DNA of 50,887 nucleotides, taken from assembly GCA_903944085.1 (NCBI GenBank), contig CAJAQO010000307.1, positions 1-50,887 of the forward strand, read 5' to 3'. The position numbers and the translations under genes were made by a program. This document shows, one piece after another, positions 34,977-44,565 of the stretch. Under the pieces are notes generated by a model, which worked only from the letters and a program-made list of their open reading frames with translations, was not told the DNA's origin and made no database searches. The stretch is from an uncultured Verrucomicrobia subdivision 3 bacterium (GTDB taxonomy: Bacteria > Verrucomicrobiota > Verrucomicrobiia > Limisphaerales > UBA11358). Numbering within the stretch: position 1 is the first letter of the stretch; each line of letters begins with the position of its first letter.

Positions 34977-35309
34977 GGTTCTTTTGGCCGTGGGATCACT
35001 AATTAACATTGGGTCGCCAGAATTGCGAGGTTTTCGGCCTCGAAACCACAAAACTCGCTTCGCCTGATTAAAATACAATTGAACGCGGGGTGGGTAAACA
35101 TTTTTTAGCCCGGCTCGCCGGAGTAATCCTGCGAATCCCCGACTATATTCATGGAGCGGGATGAAAAGAATCGGTCGGAATACACCCGGTCATCGGCGGA
35201 ATTTATTTGTTCGTCAGTCCCTAGTTTCAACGGCGCGCCCGGTTGGCGCAAAAGAAAAATCCGTTTCAGTCGGCAAAATAAATCAACCGCCGGATGGTCT
35301 GCTCAACGG
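34977..35309. other. Gap upstream of the secreted-protein stub
   Basis: A 333-base stretch that appears moderately A+T rich in places. Frames here are short and lack recognisable content. Promoters for the GH5 gene and its upstream stub probably lie here. I see no hairpin terminator after the FG-GAP gene that I would trust. Confidence 0.3.
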
Positions 35310-36686
35310 CTATTGCGGAGCGAGGCGGTAAAAAGCTTGGCGTAAAGTTGAATTCGTATCGGTCCAGGTGCTGTCTGAAATGGTTCCAACCGGGGTCCAA
35401 TCAGTGAGTGTGGTGCTCCGTTGAACGACGGATGAGCCATGGGCGCCGCAATAGGGCGAACCAAGCACAATTTTTCCGCCCGGCAGCACGCTCATGCGCG
35501 CGATCCGCACCGGCGGAGCAGGCGTGGTATTGTAGAGAACGACCAGCCCGTTGTTGTAATCAGCAAGAACCACATCCGGCCTGCCATCGCCATTGATGTC
35601 ACCAACGGCCAGCCCTTGCCGGTTGTAACTGGAGGCATAAGGCAGGTTTAATAGCTGCTCCGTCAGTAGCGTCCCGGGAGAGGTTTGGCGGTAAACGCCT
35701 GCCGCATTCCAACCGCCATGCAGCAGAATCACATCCGGGTTTCCGTCCATGTCCAGGTCGGCGACCATCAGCGATTGGGGGTTGTCATAGGAATCGTTTG
35801 TCGTGCTCAACGAATATTGTCCGGTGGGCAACTGGTTAAAGACCGAAAGCTTTGAGGTCGGACGGTTGCCGCCGTAACAGACGATGATGTCATTGCGGTT
35901 ATCGCCGTTCAGGTCGGCTACCCCGATGCCCGTAGTCAGCCGATTGTCGCCGAGATTGCACGTCGTTGCCGGAGCGAATCCGCCATTGGTCTGAAGCAAT
36001 ATGGAAACATTGGGCACACTATAAACTTGCCCGCTCATCACGACCAGGTCAGTCAAGCCATCCTGGTTGACATCGGCGGCCAGAATCTGGTTGTTCCCCG
36101 CATAACTTGCCGTGTAATGAGGTCCAAAAGCCAGCGTGCCGTTGGTGTTTTGCATTAAGGTATCCACTTCCGAGGAGGCCCGGCCAACGCAGGCGAGGTC
36201 GGTGCGGCCGTCATTGTTGAAGTCACCGGCACAGATCGAATAGGCGTTGGCTGTGGCATAATCCGTGAAATTGGTGAAGCCGCCCTGGGCATCCTGCCAA
36301 AAGACGCGGATGCCCGAGGTGGTCTTGCCGACGGCAATATCATTGCGTCCGTCCCCGTTCAGGTCGGCGACCGCCACCGACACGGCCGCCGCTCCGGCGG
36401 CGTAACGGACGGGTGGATTCAATTTTCCGGCGGCATTCTGGAAAAAAATCAAGATGCTGTTGTCATTGGTGCTGTTGCCGTAGGCCGAAGTCGTCATCAC
36501 CACGTCCTTGCGCCCGTCGTCGTTGAGGTCGGCAATGGCGACCGCCTCAGGGTGCGAACCCGTGGCGAAGGCCACATAATTGCTAAAGGTCAGCGTGGTG
36601 GCCTGGCACCAACTCGCATTCGACACGACCAAAATAACCAATGACACCAGAATGGCACGTGGGCCGTGGTAGGCTTTCTGAATCAT
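35310..36686 (-). CDS. Secreted FG-GAP/VCBS repeat protein
   Basis: A 458-residue exported protein. ATG 36686 gives a signal peptide (MIQKAYHGPRAILVSLVILV, ending near NASWCQA); an upstream frame adds 38 unlikely residues. It contains about six FG-GAP/VCBS repeats with calcium-binding loops of the D-x-N-x-D-G type: DLNDDGRKDVV, DLNGDGRNDIA, DFNNDGRTDLA, DVNQDGLTDLV, DLNGDNRNDII, DLDMDGNPDVI and DINGDGRPDVV. These form a beta-propeller. The C-terminal 70 residues match a short beta domain common in secreted proteins of this phylum (VVQRSTTLTDWTPVG...FYRLAPQ). Function unknown; likely calcium-stabilised surface or extracellular binding. Confidence 0.88.
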   Translation of the reverse strand: MIQKAYHGPRAILVSLVILVVSNASWCQATTLTFSNYVAFATGSHPEAVAIADLNDDGRKDVVMTTSAYGNSTNDNSILIFFQNAAGKLNPPVRYAAGAAAVSVAVADLNGDGRNDIAVGKTTSGIRVFWQDAQGGFTNFTDYATANAYSICAGDFNNDGRTDLACVGRASSEVDTLMQNTNGTLAFGPHYTASYAGNNQILAADVNQDGLTDLVVMSGQVYSVPNVSILLQTNGGFAPATTCNLGDNRLTTGIGVADLNGDNRNDIIVCYGGNRPTSKLSVFNQLPTGQYSLSTTNDSYDNPQSLMVADLDMDGNPDVILLHGGWNAAGVYRQTSPGTLLTEQLLNLPYASSYNRQGLAVGDINGDGRPDVVLADYNNGLVVLYNTTPAPPVRIARMSVLPGGKIVLGSPYCGAHGSSVVQRSTTLTDWTPVGTISDSTWTDTNSTLRQAFYRLAPQ

Positions 36687-36819
36687 GTCTGGTAATTTAT
36701 TAAATAGGCATTTGATGTCAAAACAATCCACGTTACTTATGAACAGCGTCGGCTGCGGGGTCCAATTCAGATCCTCACCAAACATCAAAGCACTAAACAT
36801 TTCGATTTCCGACTGTTTT

Positions 36820-37047
36820 TTATCCCAACACCGTTTTTCGTTTGGTCGTCAGCGTAGTCGTCCAAGTCGGGCTTGAAACCATTGCGGCGTTAAGCAGGGG
36901 TTGATTCAGGATTTCTTTGGCCTTGGCGACGGCGTCGGCGCTATCCGTTGTTTTCTGCGATTCTTGAAGCCGATGCTTGCCCGAACCGTGCGTTAACCAA
37001 AAAATGTTGCCACGCTGATCGATTCCCTTTATCTTTCTGCCCGTCAT
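36820..37047 (-). pseudogene. Integrase N-terminal stub 1
   Basis: A 75-residue frame starting MTGRKIKGIDQRGNIFWLTH, then GKHRLQESQKTTDSADAVAKAKEIL. The pattern (basic start, R-G-x-x-W, R-x-Q-x-S-x-x-T, A-x-A-x-A-K) is that of the N-terminal arm of tyrosine recombinases. The core-binding and catalytic domains are missing; the frame ends after TTLTTKRKTVLG. It is one of three such stubs around tRNA-Val and tRNA-Leu. The 264 bases between its start and tRNA-Val hold nothing else I can support. Confidence 0.5.
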
Positions 37048-37311
37048 AAATGTGGCTTATTTGGGTGCGGTTTGAGTTGTGAAACAAGCCCGGCTTCGAT
37101 CGCCATCACGGCGGACGCTGTTCCGGGTCTGATTGTCGGTAGAACACGACCGATCGGTTTCGGCACCGTTCTCGGTGGTTGTTTCGGTAATGTTTTTGAC
37201 GGCGAGTGTGACAACTCAGGGTAGCAAGTGTCAGCTTTTCGGAGTGCTAAGCGGCCGTATGGGGTCCAAGCGGTTCGGAAATCCAATTAAAAGGCCATAT
37301 ATTTACTGGTT

Positions 37312-37386
37312 GCGCGGTTAGCTCAGTGGTAGAGCATTACCTTGACACGGTAGGGGTCGGAGGTTCGAAACCTCCACCGCGCACCA
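37312..37386 (+). tRNA. tRNA-Val (anticodon GAC)
   Basis: A full cloverleaf of 75 bases including encoded CCA. Acceptor GCGCGGT pairs with ACCGCGC. The D arm contains GCTC-AGTGGTAGA-GCA. The anticodon stem TTACC/GGTAG holds the loop TTGACAC with anticodon GAC. The T arm is GGAGG-TTCGAAA-CCTCC. It is flanked by integrase stubs, as expected of a tRNA used as an integration site. Confidence 0.95.
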
Positions 37387-37467
37387 TCTTCGCTGAGGGA
37401 AATTGACTCTTTTTTAATTTCAGACACATTTCTGACACAAAATACTGCCAACGACGCGGAACCGGAC

Positions 37468-37626
37468 ATGCGCAAATGGCCGGTCAAAGTCAAACACAGG
37501 AACAAAGTTTTCGCCCGGATTTGTAAACCTTGCGAGGAGCAGAATTATTACCGCGTGGCCTGGAAGGCTGCCGGCAAACGGCAGATGAAATCGTTTGCGA
37601 CGGACTTACACCATTGTTTCAGGTGA
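37468..37626 (+). pseudogene. Integrase N-terminal stub 2
   Basis: A 52-residue plus-strand frame starting MRKWPVKVKHRNKVFARICK, then YYRVAWKAAGKRQMKSFATD. It matches the arm-type N-terminus of tyrosine integrases (YRV-W-AAGKR-MKSF). It stops after FATDLHHCFR, where it meets the end of a third, oppositely oriented stub at about 37610. No catalytic residues are present. Confidence 0.5.
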
Positions 37627-37946
37627 CCGCACTCTGTCACCAGCGTGTCCGGCTTTTTGCCTGAAGTAGCCAGCCGCGGATCGTAAGTCTGTGCGAGATA
37701 TTTGGCAAATTTCGGACACCACCCGATATGGCGCAGGCGATCCTCGCCCCGTTCCATCAGCAGCGTCCGAAATTCCTCCTGCGCGGCGGCGATTGTGCCG
37801 GGTTCCAGTGGCACCCATTTGACTTTCTTGCCCCCGGCGTCGTCCTCGACGGTGATCCGGACCAGGAACTTGCCATTGCGTCGCCATAGGCCGCGAATTG
37901 CGTGCTTGCGGTTGTCTAGGACCTTGGTGTATTTATAGCGGCGCAA
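37548..37946 (-). pseudogene. Integrase N-terminal stub 3
   Basis: A 132-residue minus-strand frame. It reads YTKVLDNRKHAIRGLWRRNG, then FLVRITVEDDAGGKKVKWVP, a Q-E-E-F-R-T-L-L helix and the start of a core-binding domain (FAKYLAQTYDPRLATSGKKP). These are the arm and early core-binding parts of a tyrosine recombinase. Similarity ends near 37610; the last residues are the antisense of stub 2. The catalytic Arg-His-Arg-Tyr domain is absent. Confidence 0.55.
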
Positions 37947-38061
37947 GCTTGAACTTGAGTCAGTTTAATTGCCCAGCGTTGCCCTGCGTTTCATGCGGCA
38001 ACATTGAAGCAAATGCCAAGTTCGCATCGAAAAACGATCGCAAGTTGTTGTAAATTAGGTT

Positions 38062-38148
38062 GCCGGTGTGGCGGAATTGGCAGACGCGCCAGACTCAAAA
38101 TCTGGTATCCGTGAGGATGTGTGGGTTCGACCCCCTCCGCCGGCACCA
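38062..38148 (+). tRNA. tRNA-Leu (anticodon CAA)
   Basis: An 87-base class II tRNA with encoded CCA. Acceptor GCCGGTG pairs with CGCCGGC. The anticodon stem CCAGA/TCTGG holds the loop CTCAAAA with anticodon CAA. A long variable arm (TATCCGTGAGGATG) is present, as in leucine tRNAs, and the T loop is TTCGACC. The T stem has one mismatch. The broken atpD fragment begins directly after its 3' end on the other strand. Confidence 0.93.
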
Positions 38149-38162
38149 TCTAAATCAACGAC

Positions 38163-38465
38163 TTCTATGACATTGCCGAAAATGTCGAACATCCGCGAGA
38201 GAATGGCTTTGCCCACCGGTGCTTTCAATGGACCGCCCGTGTCCGTGACCATCATGCCGCGCGCCAGCGCCTGCGTGGGCGTCAGCGCAATCCCGCGAAC
38301 ATGATGCGCATCGCTCTGCGCCAGCACCTCGATGACAATTTAATTTTCCGTCCCCGCGCGCAGCACCGAATAGATCGGCGGCAACGGCCCGTCGAACCGC
38401 ACATCCACGACGCTGCCGCGCACCGAGGCGACCGCACCGAGATTGGCTATAGCGGTCACGCTCAT
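38163..38465 (-). pseudogene. atpD: Truncated F1-type ATPase beta subunit (N-ATPase-like atpD)
   Basis: From ATG 38465 the minus strand encodes the first ~100 residues of an ATP synthase beta subunit: LGAVASVRGSVVDVRFDGPL, then HHVRGIALTPTQALARG, DTGGPLKAPVG and ILSRMFDIFGN. Codon 42 is TAA (38340-38342) in the place of a conserved Gln (T-E-N-Q-I-V-I-E), a single C-to-T change. Similarity ends just before tRNA-Leu, so the nucleotide-binding domain is lost. The start overlaps the aldolase stop (ATGA), showing it was once the next gene of that operon. The wording fits the beta subunit of Na+-type alternative N-ATPases, whose operons begin with atpD. Confidence 0.88.
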
Positions 38466-39559
38466 TTCTTTTCCATCGCGGCAGTGTATTCGCCCCGGCG
38501 CGCAGCACGGTTACATCTGGCGCGATGAAGCAGCGCTTGCTGTGCCGCTTTTACGTTGGCCTCCAGGCCGCGCCAGATTTCCAAAGCTGGCTGCTGGATG
38601 GCGCGGGCAAACGAAAATGACACCGCCCACGGCAGTTGCGACTTGAAACGTAAGTTCATCAAATTCAGCCGGGCCGAGGCCAGTTCGGCGGATTGGCCGC
38701 CGGATAGAAAAGCAATCCCCGGAACCGCAGCCGGAACGGTTCGCCACAGAGTCTTCACCGTGATGTCGGCCACCTCATCAATATCTTGTTCTTCATCCGG
38801 TTGACGGTCGGTCAATCGCACCTGATACTGCTGTTCACCGATGCCCACTTCTTTGACTTCTTGACGCGGGGGACAAGTCAATCCCGGCAACACCATGTTG
38901 GGTTTGAGAATCATGCCTTCCAACATCACGCGCTGGCAATTGAGCTGAATGAAAACATTTCGCAGGACTTCTTCCGTCACTTTGCGGCAGACCTCCAAAG
39001 TATGATCACCATCCATGAGCACTTCGGGTTCGACGATGGGAACCATGCCGGCTTCCTGGCACAGCGCAGCATAGCGTGCCAGGGCATGCGCGTTGGCCTC
39101 AATGCAACTCCGGCTGGGAATGTCATCACCGATGGTGAGCACCGCGCGCCACTTGGCGAACCGCGCCCCCATCTGAAAATATTCCGCCAGCCGGTCGCGC
39201 AATCCGTCCAGCCCTTCGGTGATTTTTTCGCCAGGATGAGCGGCCAGGTCCTTGGCGCCGGCATCCACTTTGATGCCGGGAATGATTCCCGCATCGGTTA
39301 GAACTTTGAGAAACGGAGTGCCGTCCTTCTTCTGCTGTCGAATTGTTTCGTCGTAAAGAATTGCCCCACTAATGCACTCGCCAAGGCCGGGCGTCGTCAC
39401 AATCAATTCCCGATACGCGCGTCGGGCTTCCAATGTTTGCGGGATGTTCAGCTTCGCGAATCGCTTGTCGCAGGTGGGATTGCTTTCATCCATCGCCAGC
39501 AATCCTTTGTTGTCGGCGACCAGTTTTCTTGCGGTATCAATTAATAATTGCGTATTCAT
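38462..39559 (-). CDS. Class I fructose-bisphosphate aldolase
   Basis: A 365-residue Schiff-base aldolase of the animal/plant-like class I family, which cleaves fructose 1,6-bisphosphate into triose phosphates. Start ATG 39559 gives the family N-terminus (TARKLVADNKGLLAMDESNP). The Schiff-base lysine is Lys219 in GMILKPNMV; Glu178 in IVEPEVLMDGDH and LSGGQS near the C-terminus are conserved. It is the last intact gene of the phosphoketolase-acetate kinase run. Its stop overlaps the start of the broken atpD. Confidence 0.95.
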   Translation of the reverse strand: MNTQLLIDTARKLVADNKGLLAMDESNPTCDKRFAKLNIPQTLEARRAYRELIVTTPGLGECISGAILYDETIRQQKKDGTPFLKVLTDAGIIPGIKVDAGAKDLAAHPGEKITEGLDGLRDRLAEYFQMGARFAKWRAVLTIGDDIPSRSCIEANAHALARYAALCQEAGMVPIVEPEVLMDGDHTLEVCRKVTEEVLRNVFIQLNCQRVMLEGMILKPNMVLPGLTCPPRQEVKEVGIGEQQYQVRLTDRQPDEEQDIDEVADITVKTLWRTVPAAVPGIAFLSGGQSAELASARLNLMNLRFKSQLPWAVSFSFARAIQQPALEIWRGLEANVKAAQQALLHRARCNRAARRGEYTAAMEKK

Positions 39560-39588
39560 GTCGGTAATTTGCGCCTCGCCCAATATTT

Positions 39589-39807
39589 TCAGCCGGCAAT
39601 TGGCACCATCGGCTGCGGATGACCATGGAAAGGCCAGCGTAAGTCACCAGTCATCAAATAGACGATCATAGCAAACAGCATCACGATCACGCAAAACCAC
39701 AGGCGCCAATCCCGATGAGCCCGTCGCCAATAAGACGGATGCCCCTGATGAATCGGGCCACCATTCGGATCCCCGTTTGACTTTTGTTCATGCTTCAATT
39801 CATTCAT
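39589..39807 (-). CDS. Small single-helix membrane protein of the phosphoketolase cluster
   Basis: A 72-residue protein. A polar N-terminus (about 30 residues) leads into RRAHRDWRLWFCVIVMLFAM and a membrane helix to about residue 53, then a conserved-looking TGDLRWPFHGHPQP tail. An AGGAG sits 7 bases before the start. It lies between phosphoketolase and aldolase, same strand. Function unknown. Confidence 0.65.
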   Translation of the reverse strand: MNELKHEQKSNGDPNGGPIHQGHPSYWRRAHRDWRLWFCVIVMLFAMIVYLMTGDLRWPFHGHPQPMVPIAG

Positions 39808-39881
39808 AGGAGCTTTTGTCTGAGTTCAAACTACGGCATAAAATGCTTATAGCCCGGTGAATTAGGATCCCGCCGTCACAT

Positions 39882-42341
39882 TCATTTATGTGAATCGGCA
39901 TTTTTGAGACCTTTGATTCGATTCAATTCGGGAACCGCTTTATGGTCATCGGCCGCAATTTTAGCCGAAGATTTGCCGGCAGCCGTCGCACCCCATTTCC
40001 AGTTGCGTATCTCCGGTAGATCCTGACCATGCTTGTCAACATAATGCTTGTGCTCAATAAGCTTGTCCTTCATCTGCTGTTTGAGGTAGTCGCCTTTGGA
40101 ACCTAAATGCGGCACGCGATCCACGACGTCTTTCACCAGATGAAAACGGTCAATTTCATTCTGCACGCGCATGTCAAACGGCGTCGTAATCGTGCCTTCT
40201 TCCTTGTAACCACGGACGTGGAGATTGCGATTGGTCCGGCGATAAGTCAGCTTGTGAACCAGCCATGGATAACCATGGAAGTTGAAAATGATATGCTTGT
40301 CCTTGGTGAAAAGTGAATCGTAATCAGTTTCGCTCAATCCGTGGGGATGTTCGCTCGCCGGCTGGAGCTTCATCAGGTCAACTATGTTGATCACCCGAAC
40401 CTTCAACTCCGGCAGATATGCGCGTAAGATGGAAACGGCGGCCATAGTCTCAAGTGTAGGCGTGTCACCACAGCAGGCCATCACCACGTCCGGCTCGGAG
40501 CCTTGATCGTTACTGGCCCATTGCCAGATGCCGATGCCCTGCGTGCAATGCCCCACGGCGGCGTCCATGGTCAGCCATTGTGGGAGCGGGTGTTTGCCCG
40601 CAACCACGACATTGACATAATGCCGGCTGCGCAAGCAATGATCAAAGATGGACAGCAGACAGTTAGCATCGGCGGGCAAATAAACGCGCACGATGTCCGC
40701 CTTTTTGTTGATGACATGGTCAAGGAAGCCGGGATCTTGATGCGTAAAACCATTATGATCTTGCTGCCAGACATGCGAGGCGAGCAGGTAATTTAACGAC
40801 GCTATCTTTCGACGCCAAGGCAGCTCAGAAGTTACCTTCAACCATTTGGCGTGTTGACTAAACATGGAATCAACAATGCGAATGAACGCTTCGTAGCTAT
40901 TGAACAATCCGTGCCGTCCGGTAAGCAAATAGCCTTCCAACCAACCTTCGCACTGGTGTTCACTCAACATGGAGTCCAGCACGCGCCCAGCAGGGGCGAG
41001 GAACTCATCATTCTTCACTTCACGCGCGTCCCACTGGCGATTGGTGATCTCAAAGACCGCGCCGAGAAGATTTGAGAGCGTTTCATCAGGACCGAAGATG
41101 CGGAAATTACTCTGGTTCAGTTTTTCAACGTCGCGCAGGAATTTGCCCAGCACCATCGTGTCCTGACCTTCAATCGCGCCTGGCGACGGCACCGTCACCG
41201 CGTGGTCGTGGAAATCCGGCATGACCAGATCGCGCAACAGCAGTCCGCCATTGGCGTGAGGATTGGAACCCATCCGTTTATTTCCCTTGGGTGCCAGCTC
41301 TTGCAGTTCCGGATTGAGGCGGCCATTGGCATCGAATAATTCCTCGGCCTTGTAACTCTTCATCCAGCTTTCGAGCTGCTTGACATGTTCCGGATGATCG
41401 GCATCCACAAGCAACGGCACCTGATGCGAGCGGAACGTGCCTTCGACTTTCAGTCCATCAACTTCCTTTGGCCCGGTCCAGCCTTTCGGCGACTTGAGCA
41501 CAATCATCGGCCAGCGGGGACGCGTCGTGTCTTTTTTGCCGCGTGCGTTGGTTTGAATTCGCCGAATATCCTCAATGGCTTTCTCCATGGTGGCCGCCAT
41601 GAGTTCGTGCATTTTCTCCGGCTCGTCTCCTTCCACAAAGTAAGGCGTCCAGCCGCAGCCACGGAAAAATTGTTCCAGTTCATCCGGCTCAATGCGCGCC
41701 AGAATGGTTGGATTGCTGATCTTGAAACCATTGAGGTGCAGAATCGGCAGCACTGCGCCGTCGGTGATCGGGTCGAGAAATTTGTTCGACTGCCAAGCCG
41801 TAGCCAGCGGGCCGGTTTCCGCTTCGCCGTCGCCCACGACACAAGCAACAATTAGGTCAGGATTGTCAAATGCCGCGCCAAACGCATGACTGAGCGAATA
41901 ACCGAGTTCACCACCTTCATGAATCGAACCCGGAGTGGTCGGCGCCACATGGCTGGAAATCCCGCCGGGAAATGAGAACTGGGTGAATAGCTTTTTCAGC
42001 CCGGCTTCATCCTGTGTGACATTCGGATAAACTTCACTCCACGTGCCTTCGAGATAGACATTCCCCACAATTGCCGGACCGCCGTGACCGGGGCCAGCAA
42101 CATAGAACATATTCAGGTCATACTTCTTAATCACCCGGTTTAAATGCACGTAAATGAAATTCTGGCCCGGCGTCGTGCCCCAGTGTCCAACCACCAGCGG
42201 CTTCACGTCCGAGAGTTTCAACGACCGTTTGAGCAGCGGATTGTCATATAAATAAATCTGGCCGACCGACAGATAGTTTGCCGCCCGCCAGTAGGCGTTG
42301 ATTTTTTTTAGTAAATCCGGGGTAAGAGTATTCGTTTTCAT
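39882..42341 (-). CDS. xfp: Phosphoketolase (xylulose 5-phosphate / fructose 6-phosphate)
   Basis: An 819-residue thiamine diphosphate enzyme that splits xylulose 5-phosphate or fructose 6-phosphate with phosphate to give acetyl phosphate plus glyceraldehyde 3-phosphate or erythrose 4-phosphate. Family motifs: [52 protein letters not shown], the TPP site [31 protein letters not shown], and [16 protein letters not shown]. The length is normal. It works with acetate kinase (43366-44565) to give acetate and ATP. Its own promoter is likely, since a terminator-like hairpin lies just upstream. Confidence 0.97.
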   Translation of the reverse strand: MKTNTLTPDLLKKINAYWRAANYLSVGQIYLYDNPLLKRSLKLSDVKPLVVGHWGTTPGQNFIYVHLNRVIKKYDLNMFYVAGPGHGGPAIVGNVYLEGTWSEVYPNVTQDEAGLKKLFTQFSFPGGISSHVAPTTPGSIHEGGELGYSLSHAFGAAFDNPDLIVACVVGDGEAETGPLATAWQSNKFLDPITDGAVLPILHLNGFKISNPTILARIEPDELEQFFRGCGWTPYFVEGDEPEKMHELMAATMEKAIEDIRRIQTNARGKKDTTRPRWPMIVLKSPKGWTGPKEVDGLKVEGTFRSHQVPLLVDADHPEHVKQLESWMKSYKAEELFDANGRLNPELQELAPKGNKRMGSNPHANGGLLLRDLVMPDFHDHAVTVPSPGAIEGQDTMVLGKFLRDVEKLNQSNFRIFGPDETLSNLLGAVFEITNRQWDAREVKNDEFLAPAGRVLDSMLSEHQCEGWLEGYLLTGRHGLFNSYEAFIRIVDSMFSQHAKWLKVTSELPWRRKIASLNYLLASHVWQQDHNGFTHQDPGFLDHVINKKADIVRVYLPADANCLLSIFDHCLRSRHYVNVVVAGKHPLPQWLTMDAAVGHCTQGIGIWQWASNDQGSEPDVVMACCGDTPTLETMAAVSILRAYLPELKVRVINIVDLMKLQPASEHPHGLSETDYDSLFTKDKHIIFNFHGYPWLVHKLTYRRTNRNLHVRGYKEEGTITTPFDMRVQNEIDRFHLVKDVVDRVPHLGSKGDYLKQQMKDKLIEHKHYVDKHGQDLPEIRNWKWGATAAGKSSAKIAADDHKAVPELNRIKGLKNADSHK

Positions 42342-42360
42342 ACTATAAGGTTTATAAAAG

Positions 42361-42386
42361 CCTCGCCCTTCGCACGAAGGGCGAGG
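42361..42386 (-). terminator. Intrinsic terminator after the PRC-barrel gene
   Basis: An 11-bp perfect stem, CCTCGCCCTTC with GAAGGGCGAGG, and a 4-base loop. Read on the minus strand it is followed by CTTTTAT. It lies 48 bases after the PRC-barrel stop and 20 bases before the phosphoketolase start, so it should uncouple the two genes. Confidence 0.8.
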
Positions 42387-42434
42387 TTGAAATGTTACTA
42401 CGTTATCCGCGTCCTGAATTAATCGACCAGATTG

Positions 42435-43196
42435 TTAGCTGTTCACCATTTCATCCACCCAATATCCTTTACGATTATAATGCCCATAAAGATTGGTCTC
42501 ATAATCACGGTCAACGAGCGACTTGTCGGTGAATACCGGCGAGCGCTTGATGACTTGTCGGGTAAGATCAATCACGACTTTACGTTCACTCCAACTCACG
42601 CTCTCAATCCAAAGTGGCGAAATCAGAACTTTTTTCCCTGCCCACCAATTGCTCGTGTTGACGACTAGATAACGAATCTCCCACGTTTCGTCGTCAATGA
42701 TAAAATCCTCGACATGGCCGATTTCGCCGTCTTCGGCCTGGATGTTATAGCCCGTTACTTCGTGACAACTCCGCAGATGGTGGTCCCAAGCTTTTCCACC
42801 CGGGTTGTGTTGTTTCCATTTAACACTATCGCGCTCGATGTAAGGATAAGATCCCCAACTGTAGGGCCCATACCAATAACTCGGCCAGCCATAGTAGCCA
42901 TAGTAATCCGACTCGAATTGTTGTGAAACCGGTTTGTCACTGTCCAGCGAGGGACTGTCCTCGATTTGCTTTTTGGTCAGATCGGCAATGATGTTATCGT
43001 GATCGGCATTCACCGCTACGAGCGCATACGGGGAGAGCAACACCTTGCGGCCCGAAAGCCAATTCCCTGTGTTGGCAACCAGGTAGCGGACGGTCCAGCG
43101 CCGGTCATCAAAATAAATATCTTTGACCTTGCCAATCGTTTCATCGTCGGTGTTTTGGATTGAATATCCGTTCAGTATTTTGACTTTGCTTAACAT
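42435..43196 (-). CDS. Protein with two PRC-barrel domains
   Basis: A 253-residue protein with two PRC-barrel-like halves. The first (residues 1-80) reads GYSIQNTDDETIGKVKDIYF, then RYLVANTGNWLSGRKVLLSP; the second (about 145-225) GYNIQAEDGEIGHVEDFIID and RYLVVNTSNWWAGKKVLISP. A Tyr/Trp/Gly-rich linker joins them. PRC-barrel proteins of this size are often stress or envelope associated; the role here is not known. Start ATG 43196 is chosen because homology begins there. It is followed by a terminator. Confidence 0.88.
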   Translation of the reverse strand: MLSKVKILNGYSIQNTDDETIGKVKDIYFDDRRWTVRYLVANTGNWLSGRKVLLSPYALVAVNADHDNIIADLTKKQIEDSPSLDSDKPVSQQFESDYYGYYGWPSYWYGPYSWGSYPYIERDSVKWKQHNPGGKAWDHHLRSCHEVTGYNIQAEDGEIGHVEDFIIDDETWEIRYLVVNTSNWWAGKKVLISPLWIESVSWSERKVVIDLTRQVIKRSPVFTDKSLVDRDYETNLYGHYNRKGYWVDEMVNS

Positions 43197-43365
43197 AATC
43201 TGCCTTTTGTTATTTTGTTTTGGTTGAAATAAGTTTGTTATCGTTGGCACGGCGGCCAGTTTTCAGATTGCACGCGTTGGGTTGGTTTTGCTATGGGGTG
43301 AAACCCTACCGTGGAAAATGGCGGGACCGCGCCGGGAAATTCTAACGCCAAAGGCGCAAATATTT

Positions 43366-44565
43366 TCAATCTACCATCATCGCCGGGCAGGTTCGTAAAA
43401 CTGAGCGGGCGATCATGAGTTCTTCATCTGTGCGAATGACGCGAACCGTTACGCGGCTGGCTGGCGCCGAAATCACCGGCGCAGTTTCGGCATTGCGAGC
43501 CTTGTCGAGATCTATGCCCAAAAAGGTCAAACCCTCGCAGATCCGTGCGCGAACGGGCTGCGCATTTTCGCCGATGCCACCGGCGAAAACCAGCGAGTCC
43601 AGACCACCCAGCGCAGCGGCATAAGCGCCGATCCACTTTTTCGCTTGATAACAAAACAATGCCACAGCTTCCGCTGCACGCACGTCCGCAGCTTCTTTCG
43701 CGAGCAAGTCGCGCATATCGGAACTCGTTTCTGAAATACCAAGCAAGCCGGATTCGTGATTGACCATTTTGTAAAACTGGCTGGTAGTCATCTGCTCGGT
43801 GCGCGCGAGATACGGCGCGAGGCCGGGGTCTAAATCGCCGGAACGCGTGCTCATCACCAATCCCGCCGTCGGCGTGAAGCCCATGCTGGTATCAATGCTC
43901 TTGCCGTCGCGCACGGCAGCCATGCTTGCGCCGTTGCCGAGATGCGCGAGGATGACGCGGCCTTTCGTTGCCGCCGGGTCGCCGAGGCGCACGAGTTCTT
44001 CCATCAAATAGGCATAAGACAAACCGTGAAATCCGTAGCGTTGAATTCCCTTGGCGTCGAAGCGTCGCGGAATCGGCAGAAGCTTGGCCACGCGTGGCAT
44101 GGTTTGGTGAAACGCCGTGTCAAAGCACGCCAACTGCGGCAGCTTCGGATGACGCAGTCGAAACGCCTCGATCAATTCAATCTCGCGCGGCAAATGATCC
44201 GGGTCGTAAGGACTGATCCGATGCAGTTCGGCCAACAATTCCGGCGTGACAATTTCCGGCTCGGTATGTTTCATGCCATGAACCACGCGATGGCCAACGG
44301 CTTTGACCGAAGTGAAATCCGGTTGGGTTTCGAGCCAATCCAGCAGAGAGTTTGCGGCTGATTTGTGATCGGCGGCAATAAGTTCGCGACTCGCCTGTGG
44401 TTTGCCGCCGCCTTCGTGAAAGGTCAGATTTGTCCCGCTCAAGCCGATGCGATCAACGGTTCCATACAGCCCGCGTTTCAGCGGTTTTACCGCCACATAC
44501 AGCGCGAACTTGATGCTCGACGAGCCGCCATTGATCGTCAGGATGTTTGAATTACCGGGCTTCAT
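43366..44565 (-). CDS. ackA: Acetate kinase
   Basis: AckA converts acetyl phosphate + ADP to acetate + ATP. The protein has 399 residues, the normal length. Signatures: ILTINGGSSSIKFALY near the N-terminus, GHRVVHGMKH, CFDTAFHQTMP, RYGFHGLSYAYLMEEL, ILAHLGNGASMAAVRDGKS (catalytic region) and DSLVFAGGIGENAQPVRARI. Its start overlaps the end of the HAD phosphatase gene by 14 bases, so they are co-translated. It completes the phosphoketolase shunt. Confidence 0.96.
   Translation of the reverse strand: MKPGNSNILTINGGSSSIKFALYVAVKPLKRGLYGTVDRIGLSGTNLTFHEGGGKPQASRELIAADHKSAANSLLDWLETQPDFTSVKAVGHRVVHGMKHTEPEIVTPELLAELHRISPYDPDHLPREIELIEAFRLRHPKLPQLACFDTAFHQTMPRVAKLLPIPRRFDAKGIQRYGFHGLSYAYLMEELVRLGDPAATKGRVILAHLGNGASMAAVRDGKSIDTSMGFTPTAGLVMSTRSGDLDPGLAPYLARTEQMTTSQFYKMVNHESGLLGISETSSDMRDLLAKEAADVRAAEAVALFCYQAKKWIGAYAAALGGLDSLVFAGGIGENAQPVRARICEGLTFLGIDLDKARNAETAPVISAPASRVTVRVIRTDEELMIARSVLRTCPAMMVD

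Noticed and set aside
37044-37286. An 80-codon minus-strand gene between integrase stub 1 and tRNA-Val
   Set aside because: Basic, Pro-rich, no known domain, and within the integration scrap region; it cannot be told from chance.
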